Shown here: positions 22,919 through 29,029 of the stretch, piece after piece
How the letters are laid out: each line of letters begins with the position of its first letter
How positions within the stretch are numbered: the first letter of the stretch is position 1
Virus record (IMG/VR): IMGVR_UViG_3300044766_000136
Coordinates: 1 to 40,734 of that record
Source of the DNA: a virus
Length of the DNA: 40,734 bases
Strand: one strand, 5' to 3'
Notes under the pieces: model-generated
Seen by the model: only the letters and a program-made list of their open reading frames with translations
The model's database searches: none
Told to the model about the DNA's origin: nothing
Program-made: the position numbers and the translations under genes

Positions 22919-23168
22919 ATTGCCTCCCTTTCTTTAACAGCATTTCAATATGATCTCTGGTTAAGGAATGACTGCCGTCAGTTCCTAAGTGTCCCTCCAC
23001 CGTCTCCCTGATCATTTGTTCCCGAAAAGCTCTTCTCAGTCTCTCCTCCCCTGATGGTGAGAATTTAGATAGGCTCTGTTTATACCTTTTCCAATAGACA
23101 AGAATCTCTCTGCGAGGGAGCTTTTTGCCGAGTTCGAAGGCCTCCTCGGTGTTCTTGGGTATGAGCAT
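22887..23168 (-). CDS. Hypothetical helical protein upstream of the ParB-like gene
   Basis: 93 residues, ATG with GGAGG ten bases upstream. The sequence (EEAFELGKKLPRREILVYWK, SGEERLRRAFREQMIRETVE, SLTRDHIEMLLKKGRQYG) is basic and helical. Its last 32 bases overlap the first codons of the ParB-like gene in another frame, so the two are probably translated together. No family is recognised. Confidence 0.62.
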   Translation of the reverse strand: MLIPKNTEEAFELGKKLPRREILVYWKRYKQSLSKFSPSGEERLRRAFREQMIRETVEGHLGTDGSHSLTRDHIEMLLKKGRQYGTVSSSTDR

Positions 23169-23170
23169 TG

Positions 23171-23395
23171 TCAGCCTCCGTCTGTACGCCTATCCGATCT
23201 GATTTTCTGAATGTAATAATGAATCATCTCACGGTAACGCTTATGGTTTGAAACGAACAGATCGGGTCTCTTCCCGCTTCTAAAGCGGGGTCGTTTCTTC
23301 CCGATGTGTGCCAATCTCATCTTTTCCAAAACTTCTGGAGGATGCTTCTTTCCAAACATCGGATTGCTTTTACCTGCGTTTTTTGATTTACCCAT
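23171..23395 (-). pseudogene. Truncated NUMOD3/HNH homing endonuclease remnant
   Basis: 74 residues. It begins MGKSKNAGKSNPMFGKKHPP and carries the NUMOD3 segment in a form identical at DNA level to the intact copy at 18633-19115 over 73 bp. Then it diverges into unrelated basic sequence (RSGKRPDLFVSNHKRYREMI) and stops without the HNH catalytic region. It overlaps the DUF5131 stop by eight bases. It may be a relic, or a short DNA-binding protein of its own. Confidence 0.72.
23289..23361. repeat. 73-bp perfect direct repeat, copy 2 (NUMOD3 coding)
   Basis: Identical to 19024-19096. The repeat encodes the NUMOD3 motif of the truncated homing endonuclease. It could support recombination that deletes the 4.3 kb between the copies, including the ParB-like gene. 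Confidence 0.9.
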
Positions 23396-24170
23396 GTGGG
23401 AATTCCTTTCGTTCGATAGGATATTTGGCGTTTGGCTTAATGAATATTGGGATACCCGTTGCATCGCATTGTTCAATCAGACTATCAACCCATTCTTTTT
23501 TTGGAGCTTGAATTTTGCCTCCTGGAAGGGATAGGCCGCCACAGATCACCCATGCCAGACATCTTTTTCCGGGGGCGATAAGGTAGTCCTTGCCCATATC
23601 AGTCAACTTCCAATCTTGTTGTAGAATCACCGCCCCCAACATCGGCTCCACGCTGACAAATCTCTTCGCCGCCGGTATCTGTAAAAGAATGGGTATTCTC
23701 TCGTCTGCTGTTATCTGATTCTCGACGGAGACGCCGAGCCAAACATTATGGAGTGGCCAAGTTCTTCCTTCGGGTAGCTCAGCACCATCCCAAAATGTTC
23801 CGATTTCCAGGGCCTTTGATGGACGTTTAGTGAGAATAAAAAACGTATGGTCCTGACACGCGGCCATGACATCAAGAATCTCAGTCTGAAACTCAAATGG
23901 GACATTCTCATGAAAGAGATCCCCCATGAACTGCAAACCTATTATGGCAGGTTTTCGGAGATGGAGCGGGGCTTCCAGTTCCTCCATGTTTAAAACGGGA
24001 GGCCCACCGCCATAGGCGACCCTTGCCATTTCTTTAATCGTAGCATTCTTCGCCAGCCTCTTCGCCATGGCCAGGTGCCAACAGTTCCTACAACCATCAG
24101 AGATGGGAGTGCATCTCATGGCCAGTGGGTTCCATGTGTAATTTAGATATTCGATTTTTGTTTTATTCAT
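23388..24170 (-). CDS. DUF5131 (phage Gp37/Gp68-like) protein, copy 2
   Basis: 260 residues, clearly paralogous to 19124-19891 (TKIEYLNYTWNPLAMRCTPI; C-x6-C-x2-C in CTPISDGCRNC; IGLQFMGDLFHENVP; LPGGKIQAPKKEWVDSLIEQ). Differences concentrate in the middle, where this copy has a longer insert (FWDGAELPEGRTWPLHNVWL). The ATG overlaps the previous stop by four bases. Both copies are followed by a NUMOD3 reading frame. Keeping two diverged intact copies suggests distinct substrates or recent exchange with another phage. Confidence 0.88.
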   Translation of the reverse strand: MNKTKIEYLNYTWNPLAMRCTPISDGCRNCWHLAMAKRLAKNATIKEMARVAYGGGPPVLNMEELEAPLHLRKPAIIGLQFMGDLFHENVPFEFQTEILDVMAACQDHTFFILTKRPSKALEIGTFWDGAELPEGRTWPLHNVWLGVSVENQITADERIPILLQIPAAKRFVSVEPMLGAVILQQDWKLTDMGKDYLIAPGKRCLAWVICGGLSLPGGKIQAPKKEWVDSLIEQCDATGIPIFIKPNAKYPIERKEFPHG

Positions 24171-24436
24171 TTCAATCCTGCCAATATCTCCTGGAGATTC
24201 AGTATTGCGATCTCCAACTTAAATTTGATCTCCTGCGGGTTTTTGCACCAAATCCGGCGGCCCCGATATCGATGGCCAGGATTGATGTATTTCTGCCATT
24301 CCCGCGTGGGATCGAAATTCTGCCCACATCCGCATGCGCAAATGCGTGTAGATGCAGCCCCCGCATTTGTGTGAGTCTTGGAGCTGTCTTTTGGGGCTTC
24401 TGCCGGGGGGTTTTCGTCCTGGCCGTCAATTTTCAT
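24167..24436 (-). CDS. Small zinc-binding protein
   Basis: 89 residues. A disordered, polar start (GQDENPPAEAPKDSSKTHTN) is followed by ICACGCGQNFDPTREWQKYI and NPGHRYRGRR. The pattern C-x-C-G-C-x2-x-F-x-P-x5-Q-x-Y-x4-HR is that of small phage zinc-knuckle proteins of unknown role. It overlaps the membrane gene upstream (11 bp) and the DUF5131 gene downstream (4 bp), so it is part of a tightly coupled block. Confidence 0.62.
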   Translation of the reverse strand: MKIDGQDENPPAEAPKDSSKTHTNAGAASTRICACGCGQNFDPTREWQKYINPGHRYRGRRIWCKNPQEIKFKLEIAILNLQEILAGLK

Positions 24437-24560
24437 AATCCCTCATCACCCAATCATAATAGGATTCAATGCCGCCCCAGATGGTTACTCCCAGAAGCCA
24501 GATCAAGGAAAGGATCACGAGAGGCACCATATAAGTCGTATAAAAGAGGAATTTCCTCAT
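24426..24560 (-). CDS. 44-residue membrane protein
   Basis: The ATG at 24560 overlaps the previous stop (ATGA) and the end overlaps the next start. The sequence has one long hydrophobic segment (MVPLVILSLIWLLGVTIWGG) between a short basic N-terminus (MRKFLFYTTY) and an acidic tail (YYDWVMRDYEN). It is one of several tiny membrane proteins of this operon. No family is recognised. Confidence 0.65.
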   Translation of the reverse strand: MRKFLFYTTYMVPLVILSLIWLLGVTIWGGIESYYDWVMRDYEN

Positions 24561-24970
24561 TTGATCTTTCCCTCCGCCCATAGATTCATGATATTATTAA
24601 CCAGGGCTGCCCGGGCCTGACTGTCCATTTCTAGATTTTTGACATGGAGAAAAATCAGATCGAGGATGACAAAAGATTGTTGGAGGGTCTTATCGGATAT
24701 CTCTGTTTCTTTGCGAGGCGGAGGATCCACGGGCTTCTCTGTTTTAGGGGGATTGACCAGGTCCTCCGATTCAGATGGCTTTTCGAGATTTGCCCAAAGA
24801 TCTTTTCCAAAAGGCTTGGGCTCACTGATGCTAATCCGTTGACCCTGTAAGTGACGCTGGTCGCCCAGGATGCAGATCCACTGATTATTTTGTAGTTTGA
24901 GGGTGGTATAGGTTTTCCCTTTTGAAGTGTTTTGCAGAGCCCGGTTGACCGTCTCGACCGTTACAAACAT
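24557..24970 (-). CDS. Hypothetical protein (early operon)
   Basis: 137 residues; the start is the ATG with AAGGAGG eight bases upstream, not the frame's earlier codons. The first 45 residues form a small beta-rich unit (MFVTVETVNRALQNTSKGKT, WICILGDQRHLQGQRI). A proline-rich charged linker follows (NPPKTEKPVDPPPRKETE), then a helical end (QSFVILDLIFLHVKNLEMDS). No family is recognised. A hairpin lies directly before its ribosome binding site. Confidence 0.62.
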   Translation of the reverse strand: MFVTVETVNRALQNTSKGKTYTTLKLQNNQWICILGDQRHLQGQRISISEPKPFGKDLWANLEKPSESEDLVNPPKTEKPVDPPPRKETEISDKTLQQSFVILDLIFLHVKNLEMDSQARAALVNNIMNLWAEGKIK

Positions 24971-24985
24971 AAAAGACCTCCTTCT

Positions 24986-25028
24986 CCTCGCCTGGTCCGT
25001 CCTCATGGACCTCCAAGGCAGGGCGAGG
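24986..25028 (-). promoter_or_regulatory. Leader hairpin abutting a ribosome binding site
   Basis: On the minus strand CCTCGCC (25022-25028) pairs with GGCGAGG (24986-24992), with an inner stem GGTCC/GGACC (25007-25011, 24994-24998). The GGAGAAGGAGG translation signal of the gene starting at 24970 begins at the foot of the stem. The fold may limit ribosome access or mark an RNA-processing site. Confidence 0.5.
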
Positions 25029-25045
25029 ACCGCCCGCCTACATTC

Positions 25046-25231
25046 CTAAAATGCAATCGCATTGCTTAGTTTATATGTCACTGCCGGAAGGCTGGCCTTG
25101 ATAAGGCTTTCAACCTCTGCCGTGCCCCAGAGGAATCCCGCGCAGAGGCCAACAGACAAACCGATGATCAGACCCAGTGCCAACACTTTTAGTCTATTCC
25201 TAGCTTCTCTTTTCGATTGGCAATAATACAT
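25046..25231 (-). CDS. 61-residue membrane protein
   Basis: The ATG has AAGGAGGG ten bases upstream and lies inside the end of the lytic transglycosylase gene (32-bp overlap). A basic start (YYCQSKREARNRLKVL) is followed by one membrane segment (LALGLIIGLSVGLCAGFLWG) and a short periplasmic tail (AEVESLIKASLPAVTYKLSN). The positive-inside rule puts the N-terminus in the cytoplasm. It may work with the overlapping transglycosylase; no family is recognised. Confidence 0.65.
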   Translation of the reverse strand: MYYCQSKREARNRLKVLALGLIIGLSVGLCAGFLWGTAEVESLIKASLPAVTYKLSNAIAF

Positions 25232-25823
25232 TCGGTTTTCCCTCCTTTGGTTGGCTCTCTTTGACTGAGAGACTCGCAAAGTTTGAAAGTATTCGAAGAA
25301 GATAGACCCCATCTTGTCCGCCAAGATAGGCTGAGAGAGCCTTTGATACATCCCCTTTGCTCGCCTTTAAATTATCCTCGAAGATGAAAGCCCCAGATCT
25401 GATATTGATTGGCGTGTCCCAAAGATCGCGCTTCTCCCTGGCGATTCCGGCCTTTACGAGCGCCTCGGAATGGACTTCCCACCGCACTTGCATCCAACCC
25501 ATGGCGCCTGGGGCGCCCCTGATCGTCGAGAGAGCGCCGGGGGTAAACTTTATGCTCTCGATTTCCATGATGGCCACCGTAAGCGCCGGATTCTTGGTTT
25601 TCATCGCCTCCCTGGCAATTTCTTCACAAGTGGTGCGGGAGATCCGCTCAGATCGATCGTAGATCCATTTTGATAATTTGAGTTCGAGCTGCGCTCGTTC
25701 AAATGCCAGGTCTCGCTCAATCCGGGCATGGACATCCCGTTCTGCGGTTTGCCACAAGCCGATCGTAATAGCGAGCAGTATTCCTAACGTTGCACTCAGA
25801 TATTTCCATGGATTTTTTTTCAT
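25200..25823 (-). CDS. Membrane-anchored lytic transglycosylase (SLT domain)
   Basis: 207 residues; the ATG has GGAGG eight bases upstream. An N-terminal membrane anchor (YLSATLGILLAITIGLWQ) is followed by a helical stalk, then an SLT domain: catalytic Glu in TVAIMEIESIKFTP, GAPGAMGWMQV, INIRSGAFIFEDNL and ALSAYLGGQDG. It cleaves peptidoglycan glycan strands with formation of 1,6-anhydro ends (family knowledge). It stands in the leftward early/lysogenic operon among exported and membrane proteins, not in the lysis cassette, so local wall remodelling is more likely than lysis. Confidence 0.85.
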   Translation of the reverse strand: MKKNPWKYLSATLGILLAITIGLWQTAERDVHARIERDLAFERAQLELKLSKWIYDRSERISRTTCEEIAREAMKTKNPALTVAIMEIESIKFTPGALSTIRGAPGAMGWMQVRWEVHSEALVKAGIAREKRDLWDTPINIRSGAFIFEDNLKASKGDVSKALSAYLGGQDGVYLLRILSNFASLSVKESQPKEGKPNVLLPIEKRS

Positions 25824-25834
25824 CTGTTGACCTC

Positions 25835-26047
25835 CTAACATTGTGGGAGTCTTTGCCAGGGATAGGAGGCAAGGACGATTTCCGCGGCGATATGGTCCTG
25901 AATTTCACGGAGCCCTTTAAGAGAAGATTCAAGGTTCTCTCTGATCTCCTTTTCCCTTAACCGGCACTCTGCAACCAAATCCTTGAATTCTTCCAATTCC
26001 TCCGGCGTCCAGGTCGATATGACGTCATCTATGGTTCGAAGTTTCAT
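25835..26047 (-). CDS. Small coiled-coil protein
   Basis: 70 residues, ATG with GGTGAGG upstream. It is almost all helical and charged (WTPEELEEFKDLVAECRLRE, KEIRENLESSLKGLREIQDH). No membrane segment or signal is visible. It stands between a membrane protein gene and the transglycosylase gene, twelve bases from the latter. No family is recognised. Confidence 0.62.
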   Translation of the reverse strand: MKLRTIDDVISTWTPEELEEFKDLVAECRLREKEIRENLESSLKGLREIQDHIAAEIVLASYPWQRLPQC

Positions 26048-26056
26048 AGTTTCGCC

Positions 26057-26263
26057 TCACCAGCCTTTCCGCATCCAAAGACAAAGGAGCGGCCAAAGGA
26101 CGAGAGCAAATGCGAAAATAAGCCCCCAGCCGAGTTTATGCCAGATAAGACCGACCAGTATAAATGCTGCGATAAGGCCACCTTCGAATAAGGCGGCGGA
26201 GATGACGACGACTAAGATGAGAAACATTAGGCCCGAAAAATCCGAATGCCCATGGTTATTCAT
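26057..26263 (-). CDS. 68-residue polytopic membrane protein
   Basis: ATG with AGAGGAG upstream. Two or three hydrophobic segments: GLMFLILVVVISAALFEGGL, IAAFILVGLIWHKLGWG and LIFAFALVLWPLLCLWM. A His-containing polar start (MNNHGHSDFSG) and a basic end (RKGW) complete it. The gene follows the CCNNG pentamer array. No family is recognised; size and shape would suit a holin or a small membrane effector. Confidence 0.66.
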   Translation of the reverse strand: MNNHGHSDFSGLMFLILVVVISAALFEGGLIAAFILVGLIWHKLGWGLIFAFALVLWPLLCLWMRKGW

Positions 26264-26291
26264 CGTTTCTCCTCTTTTTTAATGTTATTTG

Positions 26292-26369
26292 CCTTGCCTG
26301 CCTTGCCATGCCTCGCCTTGCCGCGCCCTGCCAGGCCTAGCCACGCCTGGCCTTGCCAAGCCTGCCTTG
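26292..26369. repeat. Pentamer array CCNNG with mirror-arranged ends
   Basis: From 26301 to 26360 there are 12 uninterrupted 5-bp units of the form CCNNG: the NN pairs are TT, AT, TC, TT, GC, CT, AG, TA, AC, TG, TT, AA. On each side the array ends in one 4-bp unit CCTG and then CCTTG, arranged as mirror images (CCTTG-CCTG ... CCTG-CCTTG). It fills most of the gap between a lipoprotein gene and a membrane protein gene, both on the minus strand. Two units equal one helical turn. Function is unknown. Confidence 0.85.
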
Positions 26370-26372
26370 CTC

Positions 26373-26747
26373 TCAATGAATGCAAAACCGTCCAAACAGT
26401 ATTGCCCCGATAGTATCCCCCTGAATCAGAAACTCATTGTTCAGGTTGAATTGGCTCATCGAGCGAATCCTTCCGTACTGATCGAAGGTGACGCGATCCA
26501 GCACAGTGATCTTCCACCCCTGGCAATCAAGTCGGATATTCTCCCTCTCCCGTCTCTCATCGGCTTTCTCCGTTTTGGCATAGTAGTACTCAACTCGTGC
26601 CTTGACTTCGGTAGGGGATGATTGCTGGTATTCCTTCACCGATACTTGCACTTCGTCATTTTTGAATATGCGATTGGAGGCACAGCCGGTCAGCAGGCAG
26701 ATGGCGATGATCGTAAGATAGCCTAAATAGTCGATGGATGTTTTCAT
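26373..26747 (-). CDS. Lipoprotein of the early operon
   Basis: 124 residues; the start is the ATG with AAAGGAGAG upstream. The signal peptide ends in the lipobox LLTGC (SIDYLGYLTIIAICLLTGCA), so the mature protein is anchored through Cys. The mature part is polar (EVQVSVKEYQQSSPTEVKAR; VEYYYAKTEKADERRERENI) with a beta-rich C-terminus. It follows the secreted Gln-rich protein gene at a distance of 52 bases and has the same type of translation signal. No family is recognised; an outer-membrane partner of the secreted protein is plausible. Confidence 0.72.
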   Translation of the reverse strand: MKTSIDYLGYLTIIAICLLTGCASNRIFKNDEVQVSVKEYQQSSPTEVKARVEYYYAKTEKADERRERENIRLDCQGWKITVLDRVTFDQYGRIRSMSQFNLNNEFLIQGDTIGAILFGRFCIH

Positions 26748-26799
26748 CTTCTCTCCTTTAGAATGATCGGGGAGCCCCACTTGGAGTCCCCCGTTCACC

Positions 26800-27669
26800 T
26801 TACTTTCCGACGTACACCTTCACGTAGATGATCGTGAACAAATCGTCACTTTTGGTGCCACCCCACTGAGGAATGACCGACCCTGCACCAGACCCGCCGC
26901 CCAATCCACTCGTGGCTAACCCAGATCCCGCACCACCGAAGTTACCACCCGTCGTCCATGTCTTTTGCGCCTCAGCTCGAATTATCTGAATACGTACTTC
27001 GGCTGATTTGAAATCCTTGGCTCCGGCTACGTCCTTTGCGTCGCTGAGAATGGCCTTATAAAGACCTTTGAATTTGACATTAGCATTCACCGATAGAACA
27101 TCTACGATGGCTTCTGCCCCAAGTTTCTTGATGCCATAGATGGCGAAGTTAGGAAGATCCCCAGTCGCATCCTTCATCCTGCCGTTGCCAAAGTTGAGTT
27201 CTGGAACGATCTGGGAAGGAGGACTCATTAACTGAGTGGGAGACTTAAACACCACTGTCTGCTCGGGGGCGATCACCTGATCATTTACGTTAGTTTGCTT
27301 CTGTCCCTGAATCTGGCCCTGCTGTTGCTGTTGTTTCTGCTGTTGTTTCTGCTTCTGCTCGGCCTCGGCTTTCGCGGAGGGTGACAGTGTGCTGGAAAGA
27401 ATTCCTCCCCCAATGTTCACGCTTCCACCAGTGGCAGAAGGAGACAACACCGTATCGTGTGAACCAGTCACGTTAACACCAATACCGGTTCCACCCGCTC
27501 CGCCTGCTCCACCAGTCCCGCCGGTTCCACCCGTGGTAATGGTGGCACTATTTCCTGTGTTTATAATGCCACTGTTATTAGGGTTGTTACTGACATCATT
27601 GGCAGAAAATGCCGGAACCGCAAGAAAAACTAAAACCAAAGCCATCAAAACCGTGTTTCTGATCTTCAT
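26800..27669 (-). CDS. Secreted protein with Gly-rich and Gln-rich low-complexity regions
   Basis: 289 residues, ATG with GGAGAG upstream. Residues 1-22 (MKIRNTVLMALVLVFLAVPA) are a Sec signal peptide. Then comes an Asn/Gly/Thr-rich stretch (TGGTGGTGGAGGAGGTGIG), a Gln-rich stretch near 105-130 (QKQKQQQKQQQQQGQIQGQK), a globular part near 140-240 (LPNFAIYGIKKLGAEAIVDV; KFKGLYKAILSDAKDVAGAK) and a Gly-rich patch before the last strand (FTIIYVKVYVGK). It is made from the early/lysogenic operon, not with structural genes. No family is recognised. An exported phage protein of this sort could alter the cell surface of lysogens. Confidence 0.75.
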   Translation of the reverse strand: MKIRNTVLMALVLVFLAVPAFSANDVSNNPNNSGIINTGNSATITTGGTGGTGGAGGAGGTGIGVNVTGSHDTVLSPSATGGSVNIGGGILSSTLSPSAKAEAEQKQKQQQKQQQQQGQIQGQKQTNVNDQVIAPEQTVVFKSPTQLMSPPSQIVPELNFGNGRMKDATGDLPNFAIYGIKKLGAEAIVDVLSVNANVKFKGLYKAILSDAKDVAGAKDFKSAEVRIQIIRAEAQKTWTTGGNFGGAGSGLATSGLGGGSGAGSVIPQWGGTKSDDLFTIIYVKVYVGK

Positions 27670-27745
27670 ACTCTTCTCTCCTTTTGTCTAAAAGGTTTAG
27701 TAGCTCTGTCACCCTCTTTGCTTTCGCTCTCTTAAATCACCTCCT

Positions 27746-28219
27746 TTAGGCCTTCATCTTCTGATTAAAAAGATTCTGTTGGGCCCGGATCCCCTTGACA
27801 TAATCCCCCGCCTCGGTGATGAGGGTTTTAATCCTTCCGGTACAGGGCTCGCTCAGGAGCTGCGATTCATCGCCCGTCTCACCATAGAATTCTTCGATCT
27901 TGTGCGGCGTGTTTAGATTGAGTACGACATTCGATTTATGAAGGATCATCTGAGCGATGATGACGCAACCCATTGTTTCATTCTCCCCGCCATAGGAGAG
28001 GGAAACGCCGGAGATCCGGATCCGGTTGAGATAATCATCGGGCAATTCGCACATGCTGAGGGCATCCTGAGCCAGATCGCCGAGGGCCTTGATGAAGGAT
28101 GGTTTCGGTTCATCGGAGCAGGAAAAAGAAAACTCGTCTTTTCCGCCCTTGGAGTTCGGAACCTCATATTCCATCTGGATCTTGCCCTCTTTGGTCATCT
28201 TGATTTTGTTGAAACGCAT
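27746..28219 (-). CDS. Conserved phage early protein of unknown function
   Basis: 157 residues from the ATG at 28219, which shares its A with the TGA ending the upstream interrupted gene. The pattern RFNKIKMTKEGKIQMEYEVP, KALGDLAQDALSMCELPDDY, SLSYGGENETMGCVIIAQM, LHKSNVVLNLNTPHK is one I recognise as recurring in early regions of many tailed phages, without a known role. The fold appears to be alternating beta strands and two helices, with no membrane segment. Confidence 0.72.
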   Translation of the reverse strand: MRFNKIKMTKEGKIQMEYEVPNSKGGKDEFSFSCSDEPKPSFIKALGDLAQDALSMCELPDDYLNRIRISGVSLSYGGENETMGCVIIAQMILHKSNVVLNLNTPHKIEEFYGETGDESQLLSEPCTGRIKTLITEAGDYVKGIRAQQNLFNQKMKA

Positions 28220-28413
28220 CAATATTCTTTCATCCTCCTTCCTGGGAAAGTTACTCCCGTTTTAATTCGAGCCTTTTCATGTCCCGCCAACGGTTTCCCG
28301 CATTCGGAAATACCGGATTGCCTTACGGCTGCCTCACACTATCCATGCTCCATAATGATCTCGTGGACATTGCCAAGCTCCCGAAGGAAACGTTGGCAAA
28401 GGGCGAACATCAT
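28219..28413 (-). pseudogene. Small gene with an in-frame amber codon, coupled to both neighbours
   Basis: The start ATG at 28413 overlaps the previous stop (ATGA), and the TGA at 28219-28221 overlaps the next start (TGATG). Between them one frame of 65 codons is open except for TAG at codon 25 (28339-28341). The translated parts are MMFALCQRFLRELGNVHEII, MEHG, amber, then CEAAVRQSGISECGKPLAGH and a basic end. The perfect fit at both ends says that this was, or is, one gene. It is either broken by a point change, read through, or subject to a sequencing error. Confidence 0.65.
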
Positions 28414-28631
28414 GCCGAGATGGAGTTTAGGATTTGGGTAGCTTCCGGTACACAACATTCGGGCTTCGCCTCCAGCCCAGAGGGCACTCCGGCCCGGAGG
28501 GACAATTCTCGATCCAAATTACCAAACACAGCAGGCGCGCATTCTTCGCACATCCCATGGCTGGTCGAATCGTCTTCAAACGGCTCTTTCACGTCGTATA
28601 GAATTTCGCAATAACAGCATATGCATCTCAT
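28410..28631 (-). CDS. Small zinc-ribbon protein, second of a pair
   Basis: 73 residues, ATG with GGAGG ten bases upstream. The start MRCICCYCEILYDVKEPFED, then STSHGMCEECAPAVFGNLDR, has a C-x2-C ... H-G-x-C-x2-C arrangement that should bind one zinc. The same pattern (C-x2-C, KEPL-D, THG-C-x2-C) is present in the preceding gene. The remainder carries another CC pair. Such tiny zinc proteins are frequent in phage early regions and often act as adaptors or inhibitors of host proteins (general knowledge). Confidence 0.68.
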   Translation of the reverse strand: MRCICCYCEILYDVKEPFEDDSTSHGMCEECAPAVFGNLDRELSLRAGVPSGLEAKPECCVPEATQILNSISA

Positions 28632-28645
28632 GGGCAGACCTCCGT

Positions 28646-28873
28646 TTATAAGCAGCTCTCAACAACCGATTCCTTATGGCTCTCTCCGAGGATCTCACGA
28701 CATTTGAGGATAAATTGGGTGGCAGTTTCGGTGACTGATCCCGTCTTCCACTGGACATACCACGCTATAAAAAAGAGATGACAGAGATCACACTCGCCAT
28801 GGGTCTCTTGTTTGTCTTGGAGTGGCTCCTTCTCACCGTAGACCTGATTACAGAAGTAACAAACCTGGATCAT
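28646..28873 (-). CDS. Small zinc-ribbon protein, first gene of the leftward operon
   Basis: 75 residues, ATG with GGGGGT upstream. MIQVCYFCNQVYGEKEPLQD followed by THGECDLCHLFFIAWY has two Cys pairs plus the conserved KEPL-D and THG segments, the same layout as the gene after it. It is the first gene after the leftward promoter, the position of fast-acting early proteins that reprogram the host. Confidence 0.68.
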   Translation of the reverse strand: MIQVCYFCNQVYGEKEPLQDKQETHGECDLCHLFFIAWYVQWKTGSVTETATQFILKCREILGESHKESVVESCL

Positions 28874-28875
28874 CT

Positions 28876-28944
28876 TAATTACCCCCTATCAAAAATCTGA
28901 TCTCAACCATGGGGTAATTATACACAATCATTTAAATTTGTCAA
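28876..28944 (-). promoter_or_regulatory. Leftward early promoter with palindromic operator candidate
   Basis: On the minus strand TTGACA (28939-28944) and TATAAT (28917-28922) are both consensus and 16 bp apart. From TGTGTATAATTAC the sequence matches the rightward promoter at 29463-29490. The arms GGGGTAATTA (28911-28920) and TAATTACCCC (28876-28885) form a perfect 10-bp inverted repeat with 25 bp between, overlapping the -10 and start point, so it is a good repressor-site candidate. TTTAAAT boxes flank the -35 at 28931 and 28963. Confidence 0.82.
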
Positions 28945-29029
28945 GGGTTTTTTTAACGAAAGTTTAAATATTTGGAAGATTATTATAAGGGCTGGAAACT
29001 AAAGGAAGATTTCTAGCTGTTTGGAAGGA

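Noticed and set aside
26289-26621. Plus-strand frame through the pentamer array
   Set aside because: The repeat is 5 bp and not selected as codons; the rest is antisense to the lipoprotein gene.
28219-28413. General amber recoding by the phage
   Set aside because: TAG ends several clear genes (677, 4540, 11411, 13294), so TAG is not reassigned genome-wide.
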